Shown here: in pieces, positions 49,356 through 62,940 of the stretch
Numbering within the stretch: the first letter of the stretch is position 1
Layout: each line of letters opens with the position of its first letter
DNA from: Catenuloplanes niger
GTDB taxonomy: Bacteria; Actinomycetota; Actinomycetes; Mycobacteriales; Micromonosporaceae
Direction: 5' to 3'
NCBI RefSeq assembly: GCF_031458255.1
Contig: NZ_JAVDYC010000001.1
Coordinates: forward strand, 2,117,001-2,181,000
Length of the DNA: 64,000 bases
Translations under genes and position numbers: made by a program
The notes under the pieces: model-generated
Told to the model about the DNA's origin: nothing
The model's input: the letters and a program-made list of their open reading frames with translations, nothing else
The model's database searches: none

Positions 49356-49874
49356 ATGCAGGACGTGGTGCTGGCCATGCTGGCCAAGGAACCGGCACAC
49401 GGCTACGAGCTGCGTGCCCGGCTGCGCGACGCGCTCGGCCCGCTCGGCGAGTCGATGAACGCCGGGCAGATCTACGTGACGCTGGCCCGGCTCGCCAAGG
49501 CCGGGCTGGTCACGGCCGAGCACGACGACGGACTGCCCGACCGGCCCGACCGTCGCGTGCACCACCTGACGCCGGCCGGGCAGCAGCGCGTCGCGGCCTG
49601 GCTGACCGAGGTGACCTGGCCGAAACCGGACATCACCGAGTTCCACCTCAAGCTGGTGGCCGCCGCGGCGGCCCGGCTCGCCGACCCGGTGGACCTGGTC
49701 GACGCGCAGCGGCGCGAGGTGCTGCGCCGCATCCGCGACGCTCAGCGCGCGGCACTGGACCGGTCGGCCGACCCCGTCGCCGCGCTGCTGATGGAGGGGG
49801 TGGTGCTGCGGCTACGGGCCGACCTGGAGTGGCTGGAGGCGTGCGAGCGCATGTGGACCGGACGGCGAGCATGA
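49356..49874 (+). CDS. PadR-family transcriptional regulator
   Basis: 172 residues. The winged helix reads VVLAMLAKEPAHGYELRARL, GQIYVTLARLAKAGLVTAE and a wing ending RRVHHLTPAGQQRV; the C-terminal helices form the Vir-like dimerisation part. The ATG is 6 bases after the -10, so the mRNA is leaderless. It overlaps the ABC ATPase gene by 4 bases (ATGA) and has an operator on its own promoter, so it most likely represses the ABC exporter until a ligand, often an antibiotic, is bound. Confidence 0.92.
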   Translation: MQDVVLAMLAKEPAHGYELRARLRDALGPLGESMNAGQIYVTLARLAKAGLVTAEHDDGLPDRPDRRVHHLTPAGQQRVAAWLTEVTWPKPDITEFHLKLVAAAAARLADPVDLVDAQRREVLRRIRDAQRAALDRSADPVAALLMEGVVLRLRADLEWLEACERMWTGRRA

Positions 49875-50563
49875 TCGCGCTGCGAGCCCGCGGGCTGACC
49901 AAACGGTACGGCTGGAACGACTCGCTGGTACGCGCGGTCGACGAGGTCGACCTCGACGTGCCGGCCGGCCAGTCCCTGGCGATCATGGGACCGAGCGGCT
50001 GCGGCAAGTCCACGCTGCTGCACCTGCTCGGCGGCCTGCTGCGCCCCACCGAGGGCGAGCTGTGGGTGGCCGGCCGGCGCATCGACCGGATGAGCGAGCG
50101 CGCGCTGGCCCGGCTGCGCCGCGACCACATCGGCCTGGTCTTCCAGTCCTTCCACCTGATGGACGAGCTCACCGCGGTCGAGAACGTCGAGATGGCCGCG
50201 CTGCTGGCCGGCACGTCACCCCGGGCGGCCCGCCGTCGCGCGGTGCACCTGCTCGACCGGGTCGGACTCGCCGACCGCGGCAACCACCTGCCGTCCGAGC
50301 TGTCCGGCGGCCAGCGGCAGCGCGTCGCGATCGCCCGCGCGCTCAGCAACTCCCCGCAGGTCGTGCTGGCCGACGAGCCCACCGGCAACCTGGACAGCAC
50401 CGCGTCACTGGACGTGCTGCGGCTCTTCGACGAGTTGCGCGCGAGCGGCCAGACCCTGGTCGTCGTCACGCACGACGCGCGGATCGCCGCGGTCGCGGAC
50501 CGGGTGATCTCCATGCGCGACGGCGCGTTCGCGGACGACAGCATGCTGGCCGGGACGCGCTGA
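49871..50563 (+). CDS. ABC transporter ATPase (MacB/LolD type)
   Basis: 230 residues. Walker A is GPSGCGKSTLL, the Q-loop is GLVFQSFHLMDELTA, the signature is LSGGQRQRVAIARAL, Walker B is VVLADEPTGNLDS, and the H-loop is VVVTHDARIA. The sequence type (FQSFHLMDELT, DEPTGNLD) is that of MacB/LolD-family ATPases that pair with FtsX-like permeases. It powers the permease encoded next. Confidence 0.94.
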   Translation: MIALRARGLTKRYGWNDSLVRAVDEVDLDVPAGQSLAIMGPSGCGKSTLLHLLGGLLRPTEGELWVAGRRIDRMSERALARLRRDHIGLVFQSFHLMDELTAVENVEMAALLAGTSPRAARRRAVHLLDRVGLADRGNHLPSELSGGQRQRVAIARALSNSPQVVLADEPTGNLDSTASLDVLRLFDELRASGQTLVVVTHDARIAAVADRVISMRDGAFADDSMLAGTR

Positions 50564-50564
50564 C

Positions 50565-52355
50565 GTGGCCGGCCGACTCCTGCTCCTGCTCCGGTTGCTG
50601 GTCCGCGACCTGCGACGGCGCAAGGCCGAGACCGCGCTGCTGCTGGTCGCGATCATGACGGCGACCGCGACGCTGACGCTCGCGCTCACGCTGAACGAGC
50701 TGGTCACCCGGCCGTACGAGCGGACCCGCGCGGCGACCGCCGGACCCGACCTGGTGCTCGAGCCGCCCTCCACCGGCACGGAGGCGCTGGAACGGCTGGC
50801 GCCGCTGACCACCCGGCCGGGCGTGACCGGCTTCAGCGGGCCGTACCCGCTGGTGTTCTCGACGCTGGGCGCGCACGGGATGACGGCCCGGGTCGTGGTG
50901 CAGGGCCGGGACGCCGCACCGGCCACGGTCGACCAGCCCGCGGTGACCGAGGGCAGCTGGGTGCGGTCCGGCGGCGTGGTGATGGAGCGGGCGTTCGCGG
51001 ACGCGCTCGCCGTCTCCGTCGGGGAGACGGTCACGATCGACGGCCACGAGCTGCGGGTGGACGGGGTCGCGGTCTCCGCCGCCAGGGCGCCGTTCCCCGG
51101 CGCCGACTGGCACCTGCCGAGCGACATCGCGACGCAGAAGGGCGGCGCGGTCTGGGTCCATCGCGACGACATCCCCGCGCTGGCCGGCGGGCGGCCGACC
51201 GCATACGCGCTCAACCTGACGATCGAGGACCCACGGCTCGGGTACGAGTTCCTGCGCCTGCCCTCCGGCGAGAAGGACCCGAGTTTCCGCGGCTGGCACA
51301 TCCGGCCCTGGCAGTCCTTCGTGGACTCCGGTGGCCGGCGCAACGGCCCGGTGTTCGAGGCGCTGATGGTCGGCAGCTGGCTGCTGACCGGCCTCGCCGT
51401 CGCCGGAGTCGCCGGGATCGCGGGCGGGCGGGTCATCGCGCAGCGCCGCCGGGTCGGCCTGCTCAAGGCCGTCGGCGCCGGGCCCGGCATGATCGCGGCG
51501 GTCCACCTCGCCGAATACCTGGTGATCGGGCTGGTCTCCGCCGGGCTCGGGCTGGTCACGGGCTGGCTGGCCGCGCCCGTGCTGTTCCGGCCGTCGGTCG
51601 GGCTGATCGGCTCGGTCGGCACCACGCCCCCACCGGCCCGGCTGGTGCTCACCGTGCTGATCGTCGCGGTGACGGTCGCGCTCGTCGCCACGCTCGGGCA
51701 GGTGCTGCGGGCGGCCGCGACCGACGCCGTGCGCGCGCTGACCGACGCCGCGACACCACCCGGCCGGCGGCCGTGGCGCCTCCGGCTGTCCCGCCGGCTG
51801 CCCACGCCGCTGCTGATCGGCGTCCGCCTGCACGCCCGCCGGCCCGGCCGTGCCCGGCTGGTCACCGCGAACACGCTGATCACCACGATCGCGCTCGCCG
51901 CGGTCCTCAGCCACATGGTGCAGGCTCCCGAACTGGACGACATCGGCGGCATGATCATCGAGGACCCGGCCCACACGCGCCTCGACGGGGCGTTGTCGCT
52001 CCTCCTGGGGCTGGCGTGCGCGCTCGCGCTCCTCAACACGGTGGTGAACACCTGGACCACCGCGCTCGACGTCCGCCGCCCCCTGGCGGTCGCCCGCGCG
52101 CTCGGCGCCACCCCGGGCCAGGCCGGTGTGGCGCTGGCCGTGGCACAACTGCTGCCGGCCGTGCCGGGCGTGGTGTTCGGAATCCCGGCGGGGATGGGGC
52201 TGTACCGGTTCTTCAACGAGGCCTACCCGGCGATCTATCCGCCGGCGTCCTGGATGGTCGCGGTGGCGGCCGGGGTGCTGTCCGTGATTGCCCTGCTCAC
52301 CGCGGCTCCCGCACTGGCCGCGGCACGGGAACCGGTCGCGGACGCCCTGCGCTGA
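50565..52355 (+). CDS. FtsX-like ABC transporter permease
   Basis: 596 residues. An N-terminal helix after RLLVRDLRRRKAETALLLVA, a large extracytoplasmic domain (about residues 45-260), three central helices (first FtsX core, GSWLLTGLAVAGVAGIAGG ... GLLKAVGAGPGMIAA), then a second FtsX-type core (TLITTIALAAVLSHMV ... VARALGATPGQAGVALAVAQ). It exports lipids or peptides/antibiotics, or transmits a signal, with the preceding ATPase. The GTG starts 1 base after the ATPase stop. Confidence 0.92.
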   Translation: MAGRLLLLLRLLVRDLRRRKAETALLLVAIMTATATLTLALTLNELVTRPYERTRAATAGPDLVLEPPSTGTEALERLAPLTTRPGVTGFSGPYPLVFSTLGAHGMTARVVVQGRDAAPATVDQPAVTEGSWVRSGGVVMERAFADALAVSVGETVTIDGHELRVDGVAVSAARAPFPGADWHLPSDIATQKGGAVWVHRDDIPALAGGRPTAYALNLTIEDPRLGYEFLRLPSGEKDPSFRGWHIRPWQSFVDSGGRRNGPVFEALMVGSWLLTGLAVAGVAGIAGGRVIAQRRRVGLLKAVGAGPGMIAAVHLAEYLVIGLVSAGLGLVTGWLAAPVLFRPSVGLIGSVGTTPPPARLVLTVLIVAVTVALVATLGQVLRAAATDAVRALTDAATPPGRRPWRLRLSRRLPTPLLIGVRLHARRPGRARLVTANTLITTIALAAVLSHMVQAPELDDIGGMIIEDPAHTRLDGALSLLLGLACALALLNTVVNTWTTALDVRRPLAVARALGATPGQAGVALAVAQLLPAVPGVVFGIPAGMGLYRFFNEAYPAIYPPASWMVAVAAGVLSVIALLTAAPALAAAREPVADALR

Positions 52356-52431
52356 CCACCGGACCCGTCCGCGGTCGACGGCACCACCGGCCAACCACCC
52401 GCCGCGTTCCCCACCTCACGGGACAGAACAC

Positions 52432-54898
<2,467 letters not shown>

Positions 54899-54913
54899 TC
54901 ATCGGAAAACGGA

Positions 54914-54948
54914 GGGCCGCGCTTCCTGTTGTCTGGGAAGCGCGGCCC
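54914..54948 (-). terminator. Terminator of the EF-Tu gene
   Basis: Perfect 13-bp stem (54914-54926 with 54936-54948) with a 9-nt loop, 7 bases beyond the tuf stop. Confidence 0.9.
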
Positions 54949-54955
54949 CGGTCGG

Positions 54956-56143
<1,188 letters not shown>

Positions 56144-56460
56144 GACCTTTCCCAAAGACTCAAGAATGCACTTGAAAGCAGGCAGTAAAACGCGGGCGGA
56201 CGCCACTCCGCGCACCATTCATCGACAGAATGGAAATGGTGATTTCCGCGCCAGAACCGCGCGATACCCCGGCACCGAACGATGCCGGCTTCATGACGAG
56301 CCACCGGGGTACGACGAGAGCACCCTTCTCCTCCGGTCCTGCTGGAGCGGGAGAAGGGTCAGCTATCCAGTCGTCGAGGCATGGCGGCGAGCGCGCAGGA
56401 CCGGCCACCGCCGGTGCGCACCTCAAGCCCATTCATGCCGAACATGTGCAAGACATTAGC
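56144..56460 (-). promoter_or_regulatory. Structured leader of the EF-Tu paralogue with leader peptide and hairpins
   Basis: Minus strand, in order: -10 TAATGT (56453-56458); 7 bases; ATG at 56445 opening a 28-codon frame (begins MFGMNGLEVRTGGG) that stops at 56359; a hairpin with 10-bp arms (56350-56359 and 56322-56331) beginning at that stop codon; a second stem of 8-bp arms (56304-56311 and 56265-56272); a GGAAAT/ATTTCC hairpin (56233-56248); then the tuf ribosome site. A second frame (ATG AAG..., 44 codons) ends 17 bases before tuf. The layout suggests translation-coupled attenuation. Confidence 0.6.
56359..56445 (-). CDS. Candidate leader peptide upstream of tuf (28 residues)
   Basis: The frame MFGMNGLEVRT...RRLDS starts 7 bases after a TAATGT hexamer, as in the leaderless genes of this window, and its TGA is the first base-pair of the attenuator-like hairpin. 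It has no homologue that I recognise; it may act only through ribosome position. Confidence 0.4.
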   Translation of the reverse strand: MFGMNGLEVRTGGGRSCALAAMPRRLDS

Positions 56461-56494
56461 GCGGGAAATGACGACCCGCCACCCCATAAAAAGG

Positions 56495-56534
56495 GCCTGC
56501 CCTCACCACCGGGTGGACGGTGGTGAGGGCAGGC
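56495..56534 (-). terminator. Intrinsic terminator of the chitinase gene
   Basis: Perfect 16-bp stem (56495-56510 with 56519-56534), 8-nt loop, followed on the minus strand by CCTTTTTAT, a classic U-tract, rare in this window. Confidence 0.95.
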
Positions 56535-56553
56535 GTCCTTGCGAAGGGAATAC

Positions 56554-58167
<1,614 letters not shown>

Positions 58168-58183
58168 GGCGTCTCCAGATCGA

Positions 58184-58200
58184 TTAGGAAACTTTCCTAA
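58184..58200 (-). promoter_or_regulatory. Chitinase operator palindrome
   Basis: TTAGGAAA-C-TTTCCTAA, a perfect 8-bp-arm palindrome 17 bases upstream of the chitinase ATG, in the expected promoter. It looks like a repressor site; the AGGAAA/TTTCCT core is reminiscent of operators proposed for ROK-type chitosanase regulators, which I recall but cannot verify. Confidence 0.65.
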
Positions 58201-58293
58201 GAGTGAAGGCCGGTGTCGGGTTTCCGTCAAGATGCGGATACATGGATTTATCAATTTCTTAGGGCAACGGACGTTCCGGCCGCCTACTCGGCG

Positions 58294-58299
58294 TATTGT
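58294..58299 (+). promoter_or_regulatory. -10 element of the glutathione peroxidase gene
   Basis: TATTGT, 8 bases before the ATG at 58308. Confidence 0.45.
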
Positions 58300-58307
58300 C
58301 CAGTCCC

Positions 58308-58796
58308 ATGACCGTCTTCGACGTGGAGATCAACGCGCTCTCCGGCGAGCCCGCCGACCTCGCCCGCTTCCGCGGAAAAGCCCTGCTCATCGTGAACGTC
58401 GCCTCCAAGTGCGGCTCCACCCCGCAGTACAGCGCGCTGGAGTCCCTCGCCGAGGAGTTCGCCGACCGCGGCCTGGTGGTCCTCGGCGCCCCGTGCAACC
58501 AGTTCGGCGGCCAGGAACCCGGCACCGCCGAGGAGATCGCCGAGTTCTGCGCCACCACCTACGGCGTCACGTTCCCGATGACCGAGAAACTCGACGTCAA
58601 CGGCCCCCACCGACACCCCCTCTTCACCGAGTTGGTCGGCACCCCCGACCCCGACGGCGACGCCGGCGACGTCCGCTGGAACTTCGAGAAGTTCCTCGTC
58701 ACCCCGGACGGCACGGTCGCCGCCCGCTTCCGCACCCCGGTCCGGCCGGACGCCCCCGAGGTCCGCGAGGCCATCGAGAAGGCACTCCCCCACTGA
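58308..58796 (+). CDS. Glutathione/thioredoxin peroxidase (GPx family)
   Basis: 162 residues, thioredoxin fold. Catalytic Cys in VNVASKCGSTPQY, Gln in GAPCNQFGGQEPG and Trp in VRWNFEKFLV form the GPx triad/tetrad. The second Cys (APCNQ) is present, and the enzyme uses Cys rather than selenocysteine, so it is likely thioredoxin- or mycothiol-linked peroxide reduction. The ATG at 58308 is preferred to a TTG at 58296, which would lie inside the -10. Confidence 0.94.
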   Translation: MTVFDVEINALSGEPADLARFRGKALLIVNVASKCGSTPQYSALESLAEEFADRGLVVLGAPCNQFGGQEPGTAEEIAEFCATTYGVTFPMTEKLDVNGPHRHPLFTELVGTPDPDGDAGDVRWNFEKFLVTPDGTVAARFRTPVRPDAPEVREAIEKALPH

Positions 58797-59208
58797 GCCC
58801 ACCACCCCGCCGAGCCGACACCCACGCTCCCCGCCACCCACACCGAGGCGGGCTGGTTCGAGCGACAACGCGGCATGCGACAACGAAACACATTCGCTTT
58901 TCGACCTCGCGCCACCCGCAAGCAATGAATGAACCATTTGGTACGGCGACGCGACGCAGCCGCCCGAATTCCGCTCCGCCTGCCGACCGACGCATGTCAG
59001 CCGCGAGCTACCCAACAGGCACACATCGGTGCGACTCCGGCACAGCTGCCACAATGGGTTCTGTCCGGTAGGCTCCCGTTCAGCGCGGCCTTGCCATCAC
59101 ACCACAATCCGGCTCCGGCGACGCCATATCACGTCAAGTCACACGATGCCATCATGCGCTGATGCGACATGGCCGACGCACGTCGAATTCCGAGTGACGA
59201 CAACCGCT
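58797..59208. other. Gene-less stretch
   Basis: About 410 bases with visibly lower GC patches (for example around 58885-58945 and 59060-59165) and no frame that looks coding. No tRNA, repeat or terminator was recognised. Confidence 0.55.
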
Positions 59209-60093
59209 TTATCCCCAGCCAGAACGCATCCGGTTTCTGCATCCTCCTTGCACCCGGCACAACCCACGACGAACCGCCTTTCCCGGCAGCCGATCAAGGC
59301 GGTGCGGCCACCGCGGGCGACGCGGCCCGCAGCGACGCGGCCACCGCGAGCGGCGCGGCCGGACTCGCAACGCGATGAGCGTCTGGCTTCGCGAGGTCAC
59401 CCGGCGCGTGACGGGCATGTGGACGAGCGAAGGCACCCGCGGCTCGGCGGCCGCCCGGTCGCGTGCAGGCGTCTCCGGCAGGGCAGCCGCGCGGTCACGC
59501 GATACCTCCGGCGCGACCGGCACCGGGTCACGCACGGACTTCTGCGGCACGACAGAACTCCCGTCACACGAAAGCCCCGTGAACCCGAAAAACACCTGTT
59601 CACGTGGCGGCACCGGCGGCGCGGAAGCCACCTCGCCACGTGAAGACACCGGCGGCGCAGGAACCGTCCCGACACGCGCAAGCACCGGCGGCGCGGGAAC
59701 CGTTCCGGCATGTGAACACATGGGCGGTGCGGGAGGTGTCTCGCTCTGTGGAGGTGTCGACGGCGTAGTGGGCGTGTCGTCACGTGAGGGTGGCTGCGGT
59801 GTGGCGGAGGGCCGGGCGGGTGAGGAGCGTGAAGGTGGCCGCGGCGGGGTCAGTGGGTGGTGGGGGTCGGGTGGCGCCTCGCGGTTCACGCCGTCGACGA
59901 TGGCCGCCGCCTCGGCGTAGGAGCAGCCCCTGATCCGGCGCAGGCGGTCTATATGGCCACGACGCTTTCCCCAATAACGGCGCGCCTGATGCAGACGACG
60001 AAATTCGTCCCGCTCGGGAGAATAATTACGGGAAGCGGTCCGATCCCGCAGCACGGCCAATTCCGAAGACATGAACAATGACCCCTGACGCAT
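59209..60093 (-). CDS. Hypothetical protein with conserved-looking N-terminus and repetitive tail
   Basis: 294 residues if the whole frame is used. The ATG at 60093 has GGGAGG 8 bases upstream; a second ATG at 60072 is also possible. The first 75 residues (MSSELAVLRDRTASRNYSPE, then RRLHQARRYWGKRRGHIDRL and SYAEAAAIVDGVN) look like a real basic helical protein. The rest is Pro/Ser/Thr-rich with 12-residue repeats (GTVPAPPV type), then Arg-rich. I recognise no family. The 3' half may be degenerate. Confidence 0.5.
   Translation of the reverse strand: MRQGSLFMSSELAVLRDRTASRNYSPERDEFRRLHQARRYWGKRRGHIDRLRRIRGCSYAEAAAIVDGVNREAPPDPHHPLTPPRPPSRSSPARPSATPQPPSRDDTPTTPSTPPQSETPPAPPMCSHAGTVPAPPVLARVGTVPAPPVSSRGEVASAPPVPPREQVFFGFTGLSCDGSSVVPQKSVRDPVPVAPEVSRDRAAALPETPARDRAAAEPRVPSLVHMPVTRRVTSRSQTLIALRVRPRRSRWPRRCGPRRPRWPHRLDRLPGKAVRRGLCRVQGGCRNRMRSGWG
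59611..59754 (-). repeat. 36-bp tandem repeat, four degenerate units
   Basis: Units at 59611, 59647, 59683 and 59719 share caccggcggcgcggga-type starts and drift in the fourth. They are contiguous with no spacers and in frame with the minus-strand hypothetical gene. Confidence 0.9.
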
Positions 60094-60659
60094 AGAGAAA
60101 GCCTCCCACGAAAGGGAGATCACCACCGACCCCGATCGGCGGGCGCCGGCCCACATCGGATTGCGCCATTCGCGATAAGGGGCCCTCCCGACCCGACGCA
60201 CATTCCACCTACTTGCACACCACGACTCGGATAGACTTCCGATGACGCGACTCGGTGAATTGATGCCATACCGAGCGGCGAGTCGCGGCGATTTCGCTCA
60301 GGTGCGCCAGCACGGAACCGGCATCGCCGGGATGCACCGTCTGCCGTCGACCACCCTTGGGGTGCAGATCTTCGGCAGGGCCCCCACACCCGCCACGAAA
60401 AAAACAGCCGGCCCCACGGACCCCCGACACCCAGCAAGCCCCGCTATGCACCGGAGCCCGAGACCCGCCGGAGGCAGCCCGAAACCCCACCACCAACCCA
60501 ACGGGAGGCAGCCCGAACCCCCAGCTCGAAAACGCCACCACCAACGCGGGTGGAGGCGGGATCGTGCGGCCTCGGATCCCGCAGGGAGGAGCGCCAGCGA
60601 CGACCGGTGCCCGCGGGAGCATGCGGAACTTCACCCGCCGGAAGCGGGCATATCCGCCC
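60094..60659. other. Gene-poor stretch with imperfect repeats
   Basis: No accepted gene. Around 60465-60545 the plus strand has ggaggcagcccgaa twice and ccaccaccaac twice, an imperfect direct duplication of about 50 bases. Frames on both strands are low-complexity. It contains the promoter region of the minus-strand gene ending at 59209. Confidence 0.5.
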
Positions 60660-61016
60660 TTAAGCTCCGGTCGGTCGGCGGCCGGCGAAGCCGCATTCGA
60701 GCCGGTGGTACCAGTCGATGCTGCGGTCGCCCTCGAGCCAGCACCAGAGGATCGGGCGGCCGTCGAGTTCGCCGGGGAAGTCCAGGAGCACGGGTGCCAG
60801 GTTCTTGATCTGGATGCCGTGCTGTTCGAGCAGTTCGACGGTGGCGTAGATCCGGGCGTCGAGTGCCTTGATCTCGGCGACGCCGCCGAACGGGCTCTCC
60901 AGGCCGTCGGCCAGGTCGGCCTTCAGCTCCGCCAGGTCGGCGCGGAGTGTGACCAGTTCGTCGATGCGGGGACGCAGGGTGGCGATCAGCTGCCGGGCCT
61001 CGGCCAGTGTGAACAC
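60660..61016 (-). CDS. DUF2203 family protein
   Basis: 118 residues. FTLAEARQLIATLRPRIDEL, a coiled-coil-like middle (LRADLAELKADLADG), LDARIYATVELLEQHGIQIK and the C-terminal DFPGELDGRPILWCWLEGD followed by WYHRLECGFAGR are the DUF2203 signature. Function unknown; members are small cytoplasmic proteins. The GTG at 61016 lies 7 bases after CATACT, which I prefer to a longer frame to 61049 that overlaps the divergent gene's start. Confidence 0.88.
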   Translation of the reverse strand: MFTLAEARQLIATLRPRIDELVTLRADLAELKADLADGLESPFGGVAEIKALDARIYATVELLEQHGIQIKNLAPVLLDFPGELDGRPILWCWLEGDRSIDWYHRLECGFAGRRPTGA

Positions 61017-61023
61017 GACCCTC

Positions 61024-61029
61024 AGTATG
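61024..61029 (-). promoter_or_regulatory. -10 element of the DUF2203 gene (leaderless)
   Basis: CATACT on the minus strand, 7 bases before the GTG. Confidence 0.5.
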
Positions 61030-61049
61030 GGGCATTCGTTGATCAGCAC

Positions 61050-61538
61050 ATGCGGCTGCCCGATCTATCCCTCTTCTCCCCACATCGTGTCGTGCCGGAC
61101 GCGGACCTCGACGGGGTGGTCGTGCCGGGGTTGCGCGCCGAGTTCCACCGGCGTCCGGTGGCGGGCGGGACCGAGTCGGTCGGCGTCTACAGCTACGCGG
61201 GCGAGACGATCTTCATGGCCTGGGGGTACGTCGGGGAGGCGCACTGCCGCTTCACCGCGTTCCGGGACGCGGGTGGCCGGTGGGGTGAGCCGGCGCCGGG
61301 GTGCCCGCCGGTCCGGGCGCACCGGGACGGCGGGCGGGTCACTGCCCTCACGGTCGGGGATCACGTGCTCCCCATGGACCTCAGTGACTCGCCCGCCGCC
61401 GACCGGTGCGGTTCCGGTCCGGACGTGCCGCCGCCGGCCACAGAGGTTTTTGACCAGCCGATGCCCAGGGACTGGCCGGCCTCCGCAGCCGACAGCGGGG
61501 TTCACTCCGGGACCCTCAACCCCGGAATTCGCCGGTGA
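61050..61538 (+). CDS. Hypothetical protein, unrecognised
   Basis: 162 residues from the ATG at 61050, divergent from DUF2203. The first 100 residues look protein-like (VVVPGLRAEFHRRPVAGGTE, VGVYSYAGETIFMAWGYVGE, HCRFTAFRDAGGRWG); the last 40 are low-complexity. No family recognised and no clear ribosome site or -10 element, so the start is uncertain. Confidence 0.5.
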   Translation: MRLPDLSLFSPHRVVPDADLDGVVVPGLRAEFHRRPVAGGTESVGVYSYAGETIFMAWGYVGEAHCRFTAFRDAGGRWGEPAPGCPPVRAHRDGGRVTALTVGDHVLPMDLSDSPAADRCGSGPDVPPPATEVFDQPMPRDWPASAADSGVHSGTLNPGIRR

Positions 61539-61560
61539 GTGATCGGTGGCAGCCGGTCAC

Positions 61561-61953
61561 TCACCCACGGGACGGTTCGGTCGCGGCCGCGGGGGAAGGG
61601 ACGGATCCGCGCACGAACCTGATGGAACCGATGGTGAGGCCGATCGCGACGCCGAACAGCACCAGGTGCACGGCGGGCGGGACGATCGGCACGAACGCGA
61701 TGACGGCCACCGGGATCTGGACCAGCGCGACCAGGGCGATCAGCGGGCCCCGGCGCCGGGCGCCCCAGAGGTACGCCGAGACGACCGGTGAGATCACGAC
61801 GGCCAGGCTCAGCACGTCCAGCAGCGTGTGGAGGTAGGGGTTCGCGACCTTGTCGTGGGCGAACGCAGATGCCGGGGTCGCCACCCAGAGCATCGCGGCC
61901 GTCGCGCCCACGGTCGCGCCACCGAGGGCCAGGGATCGTCCGGTTGCTCGCAT
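61561..61953 (-). CDS. Small four-helix membrane protein, unknown
   Basis: 130 residues. Helix 1 (LALGGATVGATAAMLWVATP) could also be a signal peptide ending at ASAFA; three further helices follow (LLDVLSLAVVISPVVSAYLW, PLIALVALVQIPVAVIAFVP, AVHLVLFGVAIGLTIGSI). GGGGAGG precedes the ATG. No family recognised. Confidence 0.75.
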   Translation of the reverse strand: MRATGRSLALGGATVGATAAMLWVATPASAFAHDKVANPYLHTLLDVLSLAVVISPVVSAYLWGARRRGPLIALVALVQIPVAVIAFVPIVPPAVHLVLFGVAIGLTIGSIRFVRGSVPSPAAATEPSRG

Positions 61954-62105
61954 GGTGCACCTCCCCAGTCAGCAGTCAATTACTCGCTGTCATTTGACCG
62001 TAACGGGGAGGAGTGAGGGTGCGATAGCCCCGCACAGATGAATGAATAAACGGTCCGGTGAATGGTCGTGCATCTTCCCGCCGTGCAGGTTCCACACCCA
62101 CCTGA

Positions 62106-62918
62106 TCAGGTGTTTTGCTGCGCCAGCGAGGTCGCGCGATCTCGGGCCGCACCAAGAGCATCCAGCACGGCGGCGCGCAGTCCGTGGCGTTCCAGTTCGG
62201 CCAGCGCGGCCGCGGTGGTGCCACCCGGCGACGTGACCGCCTCGCGCAGCGTGACCGGATGTTCGCCGGACTCGCGCAGCATGGTCGCGGAGCCGAGCGC
62301 GGTCTGCACCGCCAGCTCGCGCGCGGTCGCCCGGGGCAGGCCGAGCAGCACCCCGGCCTCGATCATCGCCTCGACGAACAGGTAGACGTACGCGGGGCCG
62401 GAGCCGGAGACCGCGGTGACCGCGTCCTGCTGCTTCTCCGGCACCCGGAGCACGGCGCCGAGCGGCCGGAACAGCTCCTCGGCCAGTGCCACGTGCTCGT
62501 CGGTCGCGTGCGCGCCCGGCGAGATCGCGGAGATCGCGGCGCCGGCCAGCGCGGGCGTGTTGGTCATGACGCGCACCACGGGCGTGCCCTCGGGCAGCCG
62601 GCGCGCGAAGAACGCGGTGGTCAGGCCCGCGCAGAGCGAGATCACCAGGGTGCCGGGCCGGACGCTGTCCCTGATCTCGGTCAGCAGCGCGTCGGCGTCC
62701 TGCGGCTTGACGCCGATCGCGAGCACGTCGGCCTCGGCCGCGGCGGCGGCGTTGCCCACCACCCGGACGCCGTGCGTGGCGCGCAGCTGTTCGGCGCGCT
62801 CGGGGCGGCGCGCGGTGGCCAGCGCACGACCGGCCGGGTGACCGCCGCGCAGCAGTCCGGCCAGCACCAGCTCACCCATCGTCCCGGCGCCCAGCACCGC
62901 GACGGTCCGCTCGCTCAC
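62106..62918 (-). CDS. proC: Pyrroline-5-carboxylate reductase
   Basis: 270 residues. The NADPH-binding fold is VAVLGAGTMGELVLAGLL, followed by ATARRPERAEQL; family motifs are IGVKPQDADALL, VVRVMTNTPALAGAAISAIS, AVSGSGPAYVYLFVEAM and VTSPGGTTAAALAELE. It performs the last step of proline synthesis. The GTG start has GGGAGG 6 bases upstream. It lies 63 bases from the phosphofructokinase gene, with a strong terminator between. Confidence 0.96.
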   Translation of the reverse strand: MSERTVAVLGAGTMGELVLAGLLRGGHPAGRALATARRPERAEQLRATHGVRVVGNAAAAAEADVLAIGVKPQDADALLTEIRDSVRPGTLVISLCAGLTTAFFARRLPEGTPVVRVMTNTPALAGAAISAISPGAHATDEHVALAEELFRPLGAVLRVPEKQQDAVTAVSGSGPAYVYLFVEAMIEAGVLLGLPRATARELAVQTALGSATMLRESGEHPVTLREAVTSPGGTTAAALAELERHGLRAAVLDALGAARDRATSLAQQNT

Positions 62919-62940
62919 CCCGTACCTCCCTGAACACGGT

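Noticed and set aside
59611-59754. Regular 36-bp repeat, as in a CRISPR array
   Set aside because: Units are contiguous with no spacers, drift in sequence and are in frame with a protein; no cas gene nearby.
59375-59920. Plus-strand ORF of 181 codons with Gly/Thr-rich repeats
   Set aside because: Antisense shadow of the repeat-bearing minus-strand frame; no ribosome site.
60242-60808. Plus-strand ORF of 188 codons
   Set aside because: Low-complexity translation, and its 3' end lies antisense in the DUF2203 gene.
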